From assembly GCA_965205235.1 (NCBI GenBank), contig CBDBGD010000007.1, positions 558,001-622,000 of the forward strand: 64,000 nucleotides of DNA. Reading direction: 5' to 3'. This document shows positions 15,773 to 24,214 of the stretch, one piece after another. Position 1 is the stretch's first letter. Each line of letters begins with the position of its first letter. The notes under the pieces were generated by a model that had not been told where the DNA came from, ran no database searches, and saw nothing but the letters and a program-made list of their open reading frames with translations. A program made the translations under genes and the position numbers. The DNA is from CBDBGD01 sp965205235 (lineage in GTDB: Bacteria; Chloroflexota; Dehalococcoidia; Lucifugimonadales; UBA1127).

Positions 15773-16488
15773 TAGATACTCCCCTGTATTGTACCCGAAG
15801 GCTGGCAATCGTGCAGGGCGGCCCGTTCGCGCACCAGGCGCAGCAGGTCTCGGGTCACGTCCGCGACCTGCTGCTCGCCGTCGACCTCCGCGAGCCGGCC
15901 CTGCGCGCCGTAGTAGTCGAGCAGGGATGCGGTCTTGTTCCGGTACTCCTCCAGGCGCTGTCGCACGGCCTCCGGCCGCTCGTCGTCGCGCTGGGCCAGC
16001 TCGCCGCCGCAGCGGCTGCACTGGGGGGGCGCACCGTCCATGGGGTAGGGGGCCTGGCACTGTCGGCAGGTGAGCCTGTTGCTGATCCGCCGGACCAACT
16101 CGCCCTCCGAGACTGCGATGGAGAGCGCACCGGTGACCCCGTGCGGGGCCAGGGCGCCGTCAAGGGCCTCGGCCTGCGCGTGGGTCCGGGGGAAGCCGTC
16201 GAGGACCGCCCCCGAAGCGGCGTCGCCGCGCGTCATGCGCTCCAGGACCATCTCGATGACGAGCTGGTCGGGGACCAGGAGTCCCTGCGTCATGTAGGAC
16301 GCAGCCTCGCGACCGAGGTCGGTGCCCCGCGCACGATGGTCGCGCAGCAGGCCGCCCGACTCGACGTGAGCCAGGCCAAGCTGCTCGGCCAGCAGGGCCG
16401 CCTGGGTGCCCTTTCCGGCGCCCGGCGGGCCCAGCAGGACCCAGCGTTGCGGGGTATCGGTCGACACGGCGCGGGTAGCCTCCGTCAC
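15772..16488 (-). CDS. adk: Adenylate kinase
   Basis: Interconverts ATP + AMP and 2 ADP. The 238-residue product has P-loop GPPGAGKGTQ, AMP site ESGGLLRDH and VLDGFPRTHAQAEAL. The lid carries a four-cysteine zinc site (CRQCQAPYP and CSRCGGEL), typical of Gram-positive-like enzymes. It starts with an ATGA overlap on the secY stop. Confidence 0.95.
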   Translation of the reverse strand: MTEATRAVSTDTPQRWVLLGPPGAGKGTQAALLAEQLGLAHVESGGLLRDHRARGTDLGREAASYMTQGLLVPDQLVIEMVLERMTRGDAASGAVLDGFPRTHAQAEALDGALAPHGVTGALSIAVSEGELVRRISNRLTCRQCQAPYPMDGAPPQCSRCGGELAQRDDERPEAVRQRLEEYRNKTASLLDYYGAQGRLAEVDGEQQVADVTRDLLRLVRERAALHDCQPSGTIQGSI

Positions 16489-17822
16489 TTGATGAATCCT
16501 TCGTAGCGGCGCATCAGAAGCTGCGCCTCCAACTGGCGCATCGTGTCCAGGGCCACGCCCACCATGATGAGCATGGCCGTACTGCTGAGCTGAATGGCCT
16601 GGACGTCCGTCACCAGACTGGCGAAGTAGGGCGTGATGGCGATGAAGCCCAGGAAGAGCGCTCCGCCCCAGCTGATGCGCATGAGGGTCTTGCTCAGGTA
16701 CTCCTCCGTGGGGCGGCCGGGCCGGATGCCCGGAATAAAGCCGCCCTGCTTCTGCAGGTTATCGGCGAGGTTCATCTGCGAGAAGATGATCATGGTGTAG
16801 AAGAGCGCAAAGATGACGACGAGGAAGAAGAGGATTATCCAGTAGATGACGCTGCTGGAGTTGAACAGGTTGACAGTGCTCTGGGCTATGTTGGAGAGGA
16901 TGGAGTCGCTGCCCGGGACGACGAAGTAGCTGGCCACGGTGGCGGGCAGGATGAGGATGGCGAACGCGAAGATCAGCGGGATCATGCCCGCGGAGTTGAC
17001 GCGCAAAGGTATATACGAGGTGCCGGCAGCCCGCTGCACCATGCCGCCCCGGAAGACCGTGCGTCCGTACTGCACCGGAATCTTTCGCTGGGCCTCCGTG
17101 AAGATGACGATGAGGTAGATGATGCCCAGGGCGATGAAGACGAGGAAGAAGAGGCCCGTGGGGTTGGACTGACCGAAGAAACCCTGCTCGATGATGGTGG
17201 GCAGCCCGGCGACAATGCCGGCGAAGATGATGAGGGAGATGCCGTTGCCTATGCCGCGCTCGGTGATGAGCTCGCCCAGCCAGACCAGGAACATGGTGCC
17301 CGCCGTCATGCTGAAGACCATGGGGATCACCGGGGGGAGCGTGCCGCCCCACAGGTCCGTCCCGCCCAGAACGCCGGCCCGATCGAGGAGGAGGATCTGC
17401 CCGTAGCCCTGAAAGGCGGCGATGGGGACGGCCGCGTAGTGGGTGATCTGGTTCAGCCGCTGCCTGCCGTAGTCGCCCTCCTTCGATAAGGCCTTGAGCT
17501 GGGGAATGGCGGGGACCAGGAGCTGCATGACGATGGAGGAGGTGATGTAGGGGTAGACCCCCAGGGCCGCCACGCTGAGGTTTCGCAGCGCGCCGCCGCT
17601 GAAGAGGTCGAGCATCCCCAGCAGCTCGCCCGTGCCCGACGTGCCGAAGAGCGCGGAGAGCGCGGCCCGGTCGACGCCCGGCACGGGGACGTGGGCGACG
17701 AAGCGGAAGATGATGAGCATGGTCAGGGTGAAGATGATGCGCGCCCGCAGGTCGGGGATGCTGAAGGCATCGATGACGGCCTGGAGGAGCTGTGGGCGCG
17801 GCGACGCGGCCTGGGCCTGCAT
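16485..17822 (-). CDS. secY: Preprotein translocase subunit SecY
   Basis: The central pore of the Sec translocon in the cytoplasmic membrane. The 445-residue product has ten membrane segments. It shows FRFVAHVPVPGVD at the N-terminus, the plug region GGALRNLSVAALGVYPYITS, QRLNQITHYAAV, GIGNGISLIIFAGIVAG and GFIPGIRPGRPTEEYL. Length is normal. Its stop overlaps adk. Confidence 0.96.
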   Translation of the reverse strand: MQAQAASPRPQLLQAVIDAFSIPDLRARIIFTLTMLIIFRFVAHVPVPGVDRAALSALFGTSGTGELLGMLDLFSGGALRNLSVAALGVYPYITSSIVMQLLVPAIPQLKALSKEGDYGRQRLNQITHYAAVPIAAFQGYGQILLLDRAGVLGGTDLWGGTLPPVIPMVFSMTAGTMFLVWLGELITERGIGNGISLIIFAGIVAGLPTIIEQGFFGQSNPTGLFFLVFIALGIIYLIVIFTEAQRKIPVQYGRTVFRGGMVQRAAGTSYIPLRVNSAGMIPLIFAFAILILPATVASYFVVPGSDSILSNIAQSTVNLFNSSSVIYWIILFFLVVIFALFYTMIIFSQMNLADNLQKQGGFIPGIRPGRPTEEYLSKTLMRISWGGALFLGFIAITPYFASLVTDVQAIQLSSTAMLIMVGVALDTMRQLEAQLLMRRYEGFIK

Positions 17823-17825
17823 GGG

Positions 17826-18311
17826 CTAGGCGCTCCTCTTCTTTCCCCGTCGAGCCTCGGGTAGGTCCTGCAGCGTTCCTCCCGCGGCCAGCAGCTTCTC
17901 CCGCGCGCCGGCGGAGAAGCGGTGGGCCGACACGGTCAGGGCCTTGGTCACCTGTCCGTCGCCCAGGACCTTGACGGGGAGGGCGGCGTCCCGAATGAGG
18001 CCCGCCTGCGCCAGCCGCTCCGGGGTCACCTCATCGTCGGCCTGGAAGCGCTCTTCCAGCCGCTTGAGGTTGACCAGGGCGTACGTGCGGGGGAAGGGAT
18101 GCCTGAAGCCGCGCTTCTTGGGCATGCCCTTGATCCAGGGGAGCTGCCAGCCCTCCATGCCCGTCCGAGGGCCGGACCCGGAGCGTGACTTCTGCCCCTT
18201 GACGCCGCGGCCGGAGTAGCTGCCCCGGCTGCCGGCGTCGCCGCGACCCGCACGCTTGCGGGCCCGTCGGGCGCCCGGCGGGGCCTGAAGGTTGTGCTGC
18301 TTGATTCCCAT
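17826..18311 (-). CDS. rplO: 50S ribosomal protein L15
   Basis: A late-assembly large-subunit protein of 161 residues. It contains GRGDAGSRGSYSGRGVKGQK, GMEGWQLPWIKGMPKKRGF and a C-terminal VTKALTVSAHRFSAGAREKL. The ATG at 18311 is selected because the protein aligns from MGIKQHNL and GAGGAAG precedes it; upstream codons in frame lack support. Confidence 0.94.
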   Translation of the reverse strand: MGIKQHNLQAPPGARRARKRAGRGDAGSRGSYSGRGVKGQKSRSGSGPRTGMEGWQLPWIKGMPKKRGFRHPFPRTYALVNLKRLEERFQADDEVTPERLAQAGLIRDAALPVKVLGDGQVTKALTVSAHRFSAGAREKLLAAGGTLQDLPEARRGKKRSA

Positions 18312-18327
18312 GTCTTCCTCTGTCCCT

Positions 18328-18522
18328 CTAGGACGTTTCCCCCGGCACGGGCTCAACCCGTACCAGGTGTCGCACCTTGTTCACCATGCCGCGCACCACG
18401 GGAGAGTCCGGGCGCTCCACGGTCTGGTGCAGCCGCCGCAGTCCGAGCGACCGAATCGTCGCCCGTTGGTCCTGCCGGTAGCCGATGGTGCTCTTTACCC
18501 AGGTGATGCGAAGCGTGTCCAC
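18328..18522 (-). CDS. rpmD: 50S ribosomal protein L30
   Basis: A 64-residue protein beginning LRITWVKSTIGYRQDQRAT and containing SLGLRRLHQTVERPDSP and GMVNKVRHLVRVE. This is the bacterial L30 pattern without the long archaeal extension. It is positioned between rpsE and rplO, as expected. Confidence 0.95.
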   Translation of the reverse strand: MDTLRITWVKSTIGYRQDQRATIRSLGLRRLHQTVERPDSPVVRGMVNKVRHLVRVEPVPGETS

Positions 18523-18549
18523 TGCACTCCCCGTATTCTTCCAGCTCGT

Positions 18550-19137
18550 CTAGGCGCCAGCCGGAGCGGCGGTTTCCCCGCCCGGACCCGAGCCGTTGGT
18601 TTCCGCCGCAGAGTCAGCCGGTTCGTCCGATGCCTGCTCACTGCCGGGCGCAGGGCCGGTGTCCTGGAGCGAGGCCAGAGCGGTCATGGTTGCCTTGGCG
18701 AGGTTGATGGGATTCGGGTTGCCCATCGACTTCGTCAGCACGTCCCGCAGACCTGCGAGCTCCATGATGGCCCGGACCGTCGCGCCGGCCTTCACACCGG
18801 TGCCCTGGACCGCCGGCCTCAGCATGACCTCGGAGGCCCCGTACTTGCTCTGGATGGCGTGGGGGATGGTGCTCCCCTTGCGAGTGATGCGGATCATGTT
18901 CGCCCGGGCGATGGTGACCGCCTTGCGGACGGCATCGGGGACCGCGTCGGCCTTGCCCAGGCCGATGCCCACGTGGCCCTGGCCGTCGCCCAGGGCAGCG
19001 AGCGCGTTGAAGCGCAGGTGCTTGCCGCCGGCGGTGACCTTGGAGATTCGCCGAATGAGAATGACCCGCTCGGTGGCGTTGGGCACCTGCTCGGGCGGGA
19101 CTCTGGGGGTTACGTCATACACGGATGCCTTAGGCAT
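18550..19137 (-). CDS. rpsE: 30S ribosomal protein S5
   Basis: S5 takes part in decoding accuracy and mRNA unwinding. The 195-residue product has the core VILIRRISKVTAGGKHLRFN, GHVGIGLGKADAVPDAV and GVKAGATVRAIMELAGLRD. A tail of about 40 residues rich in S, A, E, D and P (from about 157) exceeds the usual length and is low-complexity. Its ATG overlaps the rplR stop by one base (TAATG). Confidence 0.95.
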   Translation of the reverse strand: MPKASVYDVTPRVPPEQVPNATERVILIRRISKVTAGGKHLRFNALAALGDGQGHVGIGLGKADAVPDAVRKAVTIARANMIRITRKGSTIPHAIQSKYGASEVMLRPAVQGTGVKAGATVRAIMELAGLRDVLTKSMGNPNPINLAKATMTALASLQDTGPAPGSEQASDEPADSAAETNGSGPGGETAAPAGA

Positions 19138-19532
19138 TAGAAGTCGAGTCCCCCTTTTCGTGCCGCTTCCGCCAGCTCACGCACGCGGCCATGGTAGAGG
19201 TAGCCACCTCGGTCGAACACGACGCGGATCACGCCCGCGTCCAGGGCTCGCTGGGCCACCAGGGCGCCCACGCGGCCCGCAGCTTCCTTCTTGGTCCCTG
19301 CGGCGCCGTTGGTGCGCAGCCCCGGCTCCATGTCGGAGGCCGTGGCGAGGGTGCGGCCCTGCGTATCGTCGATGACCTGGGCGTAGATGTGCCGCAGGCT
19401 GCGGAAGACGGCCAGCCGAGGACGCTCCGGCGTCCCGGACACCTGACGGCGCACCCGGACGTGGCGCACGCGGCGCTTCGCCCAGGACGTCTTGGCCCTT
19501 CCCATGTAGCGTAGAGGAGTCTTTACCGGCAC
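19137..19532 (-). CDS. rplR: 50S ribosomal protein L18
   Basis: A 5S rRNA-binding protein. Diagnostic blocks are VSGTPERPRLAVFRSLRHIY, AQVIDDTQGRTLATAS and RVVFDRGGYLYHGRVREL. The GTG at 19532 is chosen because GGGAGA lies about nine bases upstream; an ATG nine codons later has no ribosome-binding site. Confidence 0.93.
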   Translation of the reverse strand: MPVKTPLRYMGRAKTSWAKRRVRHVRVRRQVSGTPERPRLAVFRSLRHIYAQVIDDTQGRTLATASDMEPGLRTNGAAGTKKEAAGRVGALVAQRALDAGVIRVVFDRGGYLYHGRVRELAEAARKGGLDF

Positions 19533-19548
19533 GGTGTGTCGTCTCCCA

Positions 19549-20127
19549 CTAGGCGGCGCGGGCCGCCTTCTTTCCTGGCTTGAGTCGGATCTCTTCTCCG
19601 GCGTAGCGGATGCCCTTGCCCTTATACGAGTCGGGGGGGCGAATGGCGCGGATGTTGGCCGCAAGCTGGCCCACCCGCTGCTTGTCGTTCCCCGAGACCA
19701 CCAGGCGCACTGGGCTCTCCACCTCCACCGCCAGGTCCTCCGGGGGAGCGACCTCCACGGTGTGACTGTAGCCCACCTGGAAGACCAGCTTATCGCCCGC
19801 CTGCTGGACCCGGTAGCCGGTGCCCACGAGCTCCAGGGCTCGCCTGTAGCCCTCGGTCACTCCGACGACCATGTTCTGCAGGAGCGCACGGGTGAGGCCA
19901 TGAAGGGCTCGATGGTGACGCTGGTCGGATGGGCGCTCCACGCGCACCTGTCCCCCCTCCACCAGGATCGACATGCTGGGGTCGAAGGCCTGGTTGAGCG
20001 TGCCTCGGGGGCCCTGCACCGCGACCTGGTTCTGCGACCCCACGGAGACCGTCACGCCGTCCGGCACGATGACGGGCTTGGAGCCCACCCGAGCCACTAC
20101 CTTTCGCTTTCCTCGTTCTTCGGTCAC
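19549..20127 (-). CDS. rplF: 50S ribosomal protein L6
   Basis: A large-subunit protein near the factor-binding site, with two repeated domains. The 192-residue product has VPDGVTVSVGSQNQVAVQGP, GYRRALELVGTGYRVQQ and the hallmark PPDSYKGKGIRYAGEEI. GTG at 20127 is preferred, with AAAGGTGA seven bases upstream. Confidence 0.95.
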   Translation of the reverse strand: MTEERGKRKVVARVGSKPVIVPDGVTVSVGSQNQVAVQGPRGTLNQAFDPSMSILVEGGQVRVERPSDQRHHRALHGLTRALLQNMVVGVTEGYRRALELVGTGYRVQQAGDKLVFQVGYSHTVEVAPPEDLAVEVESPVRLVVSGNDKQRVGQLAANIRAIRPPDSYKGKGIRYAGEEIRLKPGKKAARAA

Positions 20128-20140
20128 TGCGCTGTCACCT

Positions 20141-20539
20141 TTACCAGACGTAGCAGAGGAGCTCGCCGCCAATGCCGCGGCGGCGGGCCTCCCGGCCGGT
20201 CATGATTCCCTGGGACGTGGAGACAACGGCCATGCCCAGGCCGCCGTACACCTGCGGTATCTCGCCCCTGCCCACGTACTTGCGCAGGCCCGGCCGGCTG
20301 ATCCGGCGGAGCCCCTGTATCCGCGGCTTGGAGTCGGCGTAGAGGAGGTGCAGGCGGAGCACCCGCTGGGGGTGGCCGCGAAGCACCTCGTAGTCGCGGA
20401 TGAAGCCTTCGCCCGCCAGGACCTGGGCCAGCGCCAGCTTGGTCTTCGACAGGGGGACGAGGGTGCTGGTGTGGCCGGCCATCCCCGCGTTCCGGACCCG
20501 GGTCAGCATGTCAGCAATGGGATCGGTTAGTGTACCCAC
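20141..20539 (-). CDS. rpsH: 30S ribosomal protein S8
   Basis: A 16S rRNA binder that also regulates the spc operon in some bacteria. The 132-residue product starts at GTG with TLTDPIADMLTRVRNA and ends VSTSQGIMTGREARRRGIG plus GELLCYVW. Both are diagnostic. GAGG lies about 10 bases upstream; open codons further upstream do not belong to S8. Confidence 0.94.
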   Translation of the reverse strand: MGTLTDPIADMLTRVRNAGMAGHTSTLVPLSKTKLALAQVLAGEGFIRDYEVLRGHPQRVLRLHLLYADSKPRIQGLRRISRPGLRKYVGRGEIPQVYGGLGMAVVSTSQGIMTGREARRRGIGGELLCYVW

Positions 20540-20552
20540 AGAGCTTGTCCTC

Positions 20553-20738
20553 TCACCAACTCGCCTTGCGAACGCCGGGCAGCTCTCCGCGGAGGGCCAG
20601 CGTTCGGAAGCAGATTCTACAGAGTCCAAAGTGGCGGATGTACGCCCGCGGCCGCCCGCAGAGGCTGCAGCGATGGTACTGCCGCACACGGAACTTGGGA
20701 GTCCGCTGGGCCTTGGCTATCATGCTCTTCTTGGCCAT
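20553..20738 (-). CDS. rpsN: 30S ribosomal protein S14, zinc-binding type
   Basis: A 61-residue short S14 (type Z) with two CxxC zinc pairs, CSLCGRP and GLCRICFR. It begins MAKKSMIAKAQRTPKF. The zinc-bearing form is the type found in Gram-positive and thermophilic groups. Confidence 0.96.
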   Translation of the reverse strand: MAKKSMIAKAQRTPKFRVRQYHRCSLCGRPRAYIRHFGLCRICFRTLALRGELPGVRKASW

Positions 20739-20761
20739 ACTACCTACCTACTCTGAACTCC

Positions 20762-21385
20762 CTAGACGACCGCTTCTCGAGCGAAGGGCATGCCCATGAG
20801 CTCCAGCAGCCGCAGGGCCTCCCGGTCGCTCTGGGCGGTCGTTGTGATGTTGACCTGAAAGCTCCGAATCTTGTCGATGCTGTTGTAGTCGATCTCCGGG
20901 AAGACGACCTGCTCTCGCATGCCCAGGGCGTAGTTGCCCCGGCCGTCGAACGCCGTGCGAGAGACGCCTCGAAAGTCCCGCAGCCGCGGCAGGGCGGCGT
21001 TGAACAGCTTGTCGAGGAAGTGGTACATGCGGTCGCCGCGGAGGGTGACCATGAGGCCGATGGCCTGGCCCTCCCGGAGCTTGAAGCCCGCGATGGACTT
21101 GCGGGAACGGGTGACCACGGGCCGCTGTCCGGCAATCTGCGTGAGGTCGCTGGTGGCCGCCTCCATGGCGCGAGGGTTGGTGAGCGCCTCGCCCAGGCCG
21201 ATGTTCAGCACCACCTTGCCAAGGCGGGGGACCTTCATGACGTTGCCGTAGCTGTACTCGCGCATCAGCGTGGGCGCCACCTCGTCGCGGTATCGCTCGA
21301 GGAGGCGGGCCCGGGCGCTGACCGGGGCCGGGGCCTCGGCCGCGGCCTTCTGGCGCGGCTTTCGCTTGGGACGGGCCTGGGTCAT
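20762..21385 (-). CDS. rplE: 50S ribosomal protein L5
   Basis: A 5S rRNA-binding protein. The 207-residue product shows NVMKVPRLGKVVLNIGLGEA, RKSIAGFKLREGQAIGLMVT, FRGVSRTAFDGRGNYALG and DREALRLLELMGMPF. A basic N-terminal extension of about 25 residues (RPKRKPRQKAAAEA) is extra. ATG at 21385 overlaps the rplX stop as ATGA. Confidence 0.95.
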   Translation of the reverse strand: MTQARPKRKPRQKAAAEAPAPVSARARLLERYRDEVAPTLMREYSYGNVMKVPRLGKVVLNIGLGEALTNPRAMEAATSDLTQIAGQRPVVTRSRKSIAGFKLREGQAIGLMVTLRGDRMYHFLDKLFNAALPRLRDFRGVSRTAFDGRGNYALGMREQVVFPEIDYNSIDKIRSFQVNITTTAQSDREALRLLELMGMPFAREAVV

Positions 21386-21699
21386 TCGATGCTCTCCTGG
21401 CACTTCTTGCAGAAACGCACCTTCCGGCCATCGGACAGGAAGGTGAACCCCAGCCGCGCCGGCTGGTTGCAGTGGGGGCAAACAACCCGCACGTTGGAGG
21501 CGTGGATGGGCGCCTCGATGGTGATGATTCCGGCCTGCTGGAGTCCGGGGCGAGGGCGCTGGTGGCGGCGGACCAGGTTGACGCCCTCCACCAGGAGACG
21601 GCCGTCCTTGGACAGCACGCGCTGCACCTGCCCCTGCTTGCCGCGGTCCCTGCCCTTCATCACTTGGACCGAGTCGCCTCTGCGAAGTTTTCTGCCCAT
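21382..21699 (-). CDS. rplX: 50S ribosomal protein L24 with zinc ribbon
   Basis: An assembly-initiating large-subunit protein. The 105-residue product has the KOW motif RRGDSVQVMKGRDRGKQGQV and a C-terminal region with CPHCNQPARLGF and FCKKC, two CxxC pairs forming a probable zinc ribbon. ATG at 21699 has GGAG six bases upstream. Confidence 0.95.
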   Translation of the reverse strand: MGRKLRRGDSVQVMKGRDRGKQGQVQRVLSKDGRLLVEGVNLVRRHQRPRPGLQQAGIITIEAPIHASNVRVVCPHCNQPARLGFTFLSDGRKVRFCKKCQESIE

Positions 21700-21718
21700 A
21701 CGTGTCTCCAGCTCGCTC

Positions 21719-22093
21719 TTACACAACCTCCGGGGCCAGGGAGACTATCTTCATGTAGCCCTTCTCCCTCAGCTCCCGGGCCACGGGCCCAAAGATGCGG
21801 GTGCCCGTGGGATTGTACTGATCGCTCAGAATGACGGCAGCGTTGTCGTCAAAGCGGATGTAGGTGCCGTCCTGCCGGCGGGTGTTGCGCCGGGTCCGCA
21901 CGATGACGGCGCGCAGGACCTTCCCCTTGCGCACGGCGTCGGGCGCGTTGGGGATGGCCTCCTTCACGGACACGGAGATGACGTCGCCGAGCCGTGCGTA
22001 GCGCTGATGACTGGCGCCGGGTATTCCGATGCACATGATCTGCCGGGCCCCCGAGTTGTCCGCAACTTTCAGACGTGATTGACGCTGTATCAC
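21719..22093 (-). CDS. rplN: 50S ribosomal protein L14
   Basis: A 124-residue protein at the subunit interface. It begins MIQRQSRLKVADNSGARQIM and ends GPVARELREKGYMKIVSLAP with EVV, matching L14 closely. Its ATG overlaps the rpsQ stop as ATGA. Confidence 0.96.
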   Translation of the reverse strand: MIQRQSRLKVADNSGARQIMCIGIPGASHQRYARLGDVISVSVKEAIPNAPDAVRKGKVLRAVIVRTRRNTRRQDGTYIRFDDNAAVILSDQYNPTGTRIFGPVARELREKGYMKIVSLAPEVV

Positions 22094-22842
22094 GAGGCCC
22101 GCTCCTTCTCCTCATCGGTCGGAGGGGCCGGCTGCTCGTCGGCTGTCTCGTCAGCCGCCTCGGCGGGCGCAGCCGCCTCCGGCGCATCTTCCGCCTGCGC
22201 GGCTTCGGGGGCCTCCTCGGCTACCGCTTCCGGCGCTTCTTCGGTCGCGGGCTCCGCCTCGGCCGCGACTTCTTCCTCCGTCTCCGTCGCCTGATCGACC
22301 GGGGTCTCCGCCTCTGGGGCTGCTTCGGCCGCAGGCTCCTCAGTCGCCTCGTCGGCCGCGGCGGGTTCCTCTGCCTCCGGCGTCTCTTCGACCGAAGCCT
22401 CGGCTTCCGCGGCCTCGTCGGCTACGGGCTCCGCCTCTGCCTCGTCCGGCTCATCGACGGAGTCCTCCGCCTCGGCCACCTCGCCGACCGCGACCGCCTC
22501 GACGGTCTCCGGTGCTTCGTCGACCGCAGGCTCCTCAGCCGTCGCCGTGGGGGCCACGACAGCCCCGACGGCCTCTTCCAGCTCGGGCGCCTGGACGATG
22601 TCGCGCCGGTGGAGGATGCTCTTTACCAGCCAGCGCTTGGTCCGGGAGAGGGGGCGCACCTCGACGACGCGCACCCGGTCCCCAACCTGGCACTCGCCTC
22701 TGGGGTCGTGGGCGTAGAGCTTGGTAACCTTTCGCATGGCCTTGCCGTAGCGGCGATGGCGTTGGACCCATGGGACCGCCACCACGACGGTCTTCTCCAT
22801 CTTGTCGCTCACCACCTGGCCGACGTAGACGCGGTGATGCAT
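22090..22842 (-). CDS. rpsQ: 30S ribosomal protein S17 with very long acidic C-terminal extension
   Basis: S17 is an early 16S rRNA-binding protein, normally about 85 residues. Here residues 1-85 are a good S17 (VYVGQVVSDKMEKTVVVAVP, then YAHDPRGECQVGDRVRVVEV and RPLSRTKRW). Residues from about 87 to 250 are a low-complexity tail of A, E, P, D, T and V with almost no basic residue. The tail is real coding sequence in one frame. Its stop overlaps rplN as ATGA, and its start follows rpmC by two bases. The extension's role is unknown; it would reverse the charge of the protein. Confidence 0.93.
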   Translation of the reverse strand: MHHRVYVGQVVSDKMEKTVVVAVPWVQRHRRYGKAMRKVTKLYAHDPRGECQVGDRVRVVEVRPLSRTKRWLVKSILHRRDIVQAPELEEAVGAVVAPTATAEEPAVDEAPETVEAVAVGEVAEAEDSVDEPDEAEAEPVADEAAEAEASVEETPEAEEPAAADEATEEPAAEAAPEAETPVDQATETEEEVAAEAEPATEEAPEAVAEEAPEAAQAEDAPEAAAPAEAADETADEQPAPPTDEEKERAS

Positions 22843-22844
22843 GG

Positions 22845-23042
22845 CTAGCGGACCCCCAACTCGCGCTCCCGCAAGACCGTCTTGATTCGAGCGATCTTCT
22901 TGCGGGTCTTCTTCAGCTCATAGACGTTGGAAATCTGGCGAGTGGCCCAGCGGAACCGGAGGTTGGCAAGCTCCTGGTAGGAGGCTTCCAACTCCTTCCA
23001 CAGGTCCTCCTCGTTCTTGGAGCGGACTTCCTCAATCCACAT
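22845..23042 (-). CDS. rpmC: 50S ribosomal protein L29
   Basis: A 65-residue helical hairpin at the tunnel exit, a docking site for trigger factor and SRP in other bacteria. It contains NEEDLWKELEASYQELANLR and KKTRKKIARIKTVLRERE. ATG at 23042 has GGGAGG six bases upstream and lies inside the 3' end of rplP. Confidence 0.94.
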   Translation of the reverse strand: MWIEEVRSKNEEDLWKELEASYQELANLRFRWATRQISNVYELKKTRKKIARIKTVLRERELGVR

Positions 23043-23496
23043 GGACTGCCTCCCGTCCCTCCGTCGCCGCACCGGTGGGCATGAGGAAGTCTGCCCTGCC
23101 CACGACGCGCGTGGGAAGGGGGAGCTTGGCCGCGGCGAGCTTCAGGGCCTGCTGGGCCGTGGCGTCCGGAATGCCGCCGATCTCGAAGAGCATGGCGCCC
23201 CGGCGCACGACAGCGACCCAGTGGTCCACGTTGGCCTTGCCGCCGCCCTGGCGGGTCTCCAGCGGCTTTTTGGTCATGGGCTTGTCCGGGAAGATGCGAA
23301 TCCAGACCCGGCCGCCTCTGCGAAGGTGGCGGACGATGGCCCGGCGGGCCGCCTCGATCTGTCTCGAGGTCAGCCATGCGGACTTCAGGCTCTTGAGGCC
23401 CCACTCGCCGAAGGCGAGGGTGGCCCCGCGGGTGGCCAGTCCCCCGGGACGGCTGCGATGCGTCTTGCGGTACTTAACTCGCTTCGGCTGGAGCAT
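23032..23496 (-). CDS. rplP: 50S ribosomal protein L16
   Basis: L16 positions A-site tRNA. The 154-residue product starts MLQPKRVKYRKTHRSR and contains EAARRAIVRHLRRGGRVWIR, FPDKPMTKKPLETRQGGGKA and VRRGAMLFEIGG. ATG at 23496 has AGGAGGGG upstream. It overlaps rpsC by 23 bases. Confidence 0.95.
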   Translation of the reverse strand: MLQPKRVKYRKTHRSRPGGLATRGATLAFGEWGLKSLKSAWLTSRQIEAARRAIVRHLRRGGRVWIRIFPDKPMTKKPLETRQGGGKANVDHWVAVVRRGAMLFEIGGIPDATAQQALKLAAAKLPLPTRVVGRADFLMPTGAATEGREAVHVD

Positions 23497-24214
23497 CGCT
23501 CCCCTCCTCCTCCGCCTCGTCGGCGCGTACCGTAACCTGGATGGGCGCCAGCATCTCCTCCGGCGCGCCACCCTCCTCGCCTTCGGGGAGGATGTCGCCC
23601 TTGTAGATCCAGACCTTGACGCCGATGCGGCCCATCATGGTCCGGGCCTCTGAGTTGGCGTAGTCGATGTCGGCGCGGATAGTGTGCAGCGGCACCTGGC
23701 CCTGCATGACCTTCTCCCGGCGAGCGATCTCGGCACCGCCCAGCCGGCCGCGCACGATGATCTTCACACCCTTGGCGCCCGCCTGCATGGTCCGGGTCGC
23801 AGCCTGGGAGAGTGCACGGCGATAGGCCACGCGGCGCTCCAGCTGCTCCGCAACGCTGCGGGCCACCAGAACCGCCTCGAGCTCCGGCTGCCGGATCTCC
23901 TGGACCAGGACTCGCACCTTGTGGTCGGAGAGGGTCTCCAGGGCCTGTCGAAGCTCCTCCACGCGCTGCCCCTGCCGGCCGATGACGATGCCGGGCCTGG
24001 CCGTCCAGATGGTCATGGTGACCTCCTGGACGCTGCGCTCCACCTCCACGCGGGCCACGCCGGCCTCCGGGTAACGGCGGCGGACCGCCTCGCGGAGCCG
24101 CAGGTCCTCGAAGAGGGTGCGGCGGTAGTCCGGGGCCCGGCCGGCGTACCACTTTGCCTGCCAGTCCTTGACGGTGCCCAGGCGAAAGCCCGTGGGATGG
24201 GTCTTATGTCCCAT
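23474..24214 (-). CDS. rpsC: 30S ribosomal protein S3
   Basis: S3 lines the mRNA entry tunnel. The 246-residue product has the KH domain (RPGIVIGRQGQRVEELRQAL) and the C-terminal domain with GVKIIVRGRLGGAEIARREK and VPLHTIRADIDYANSEA. An acidic tail (ADEAEEEGSDAPAE) follows. ATG at 24214 is favoured by GGAGG nine bases upstream; a GTG three codons earlier is too close to it. Confidence 0.95.
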   Translation of the reverse strand: MGHKTHPTGFRLGTVKDWQAKWYAGRAPDYRRTLFEDLRLREAVRRRYPEAGVARVEVERSVQEVTMTIWTARPGIVIGRQGQRVEELRQALETLSDHKVRVLVQEIRQPELEAVLVARSVAEQLERRVAYRRALSQAATRTMQAGAKGVKIIVRGRLGGAEIARREKVMQGQVPLHTIRADIDYANSEARTMMGRIGVKVWIYKGDILPEGEEGGAPEEMLAPIQVTVRADEAEEEGSDAPAEAS

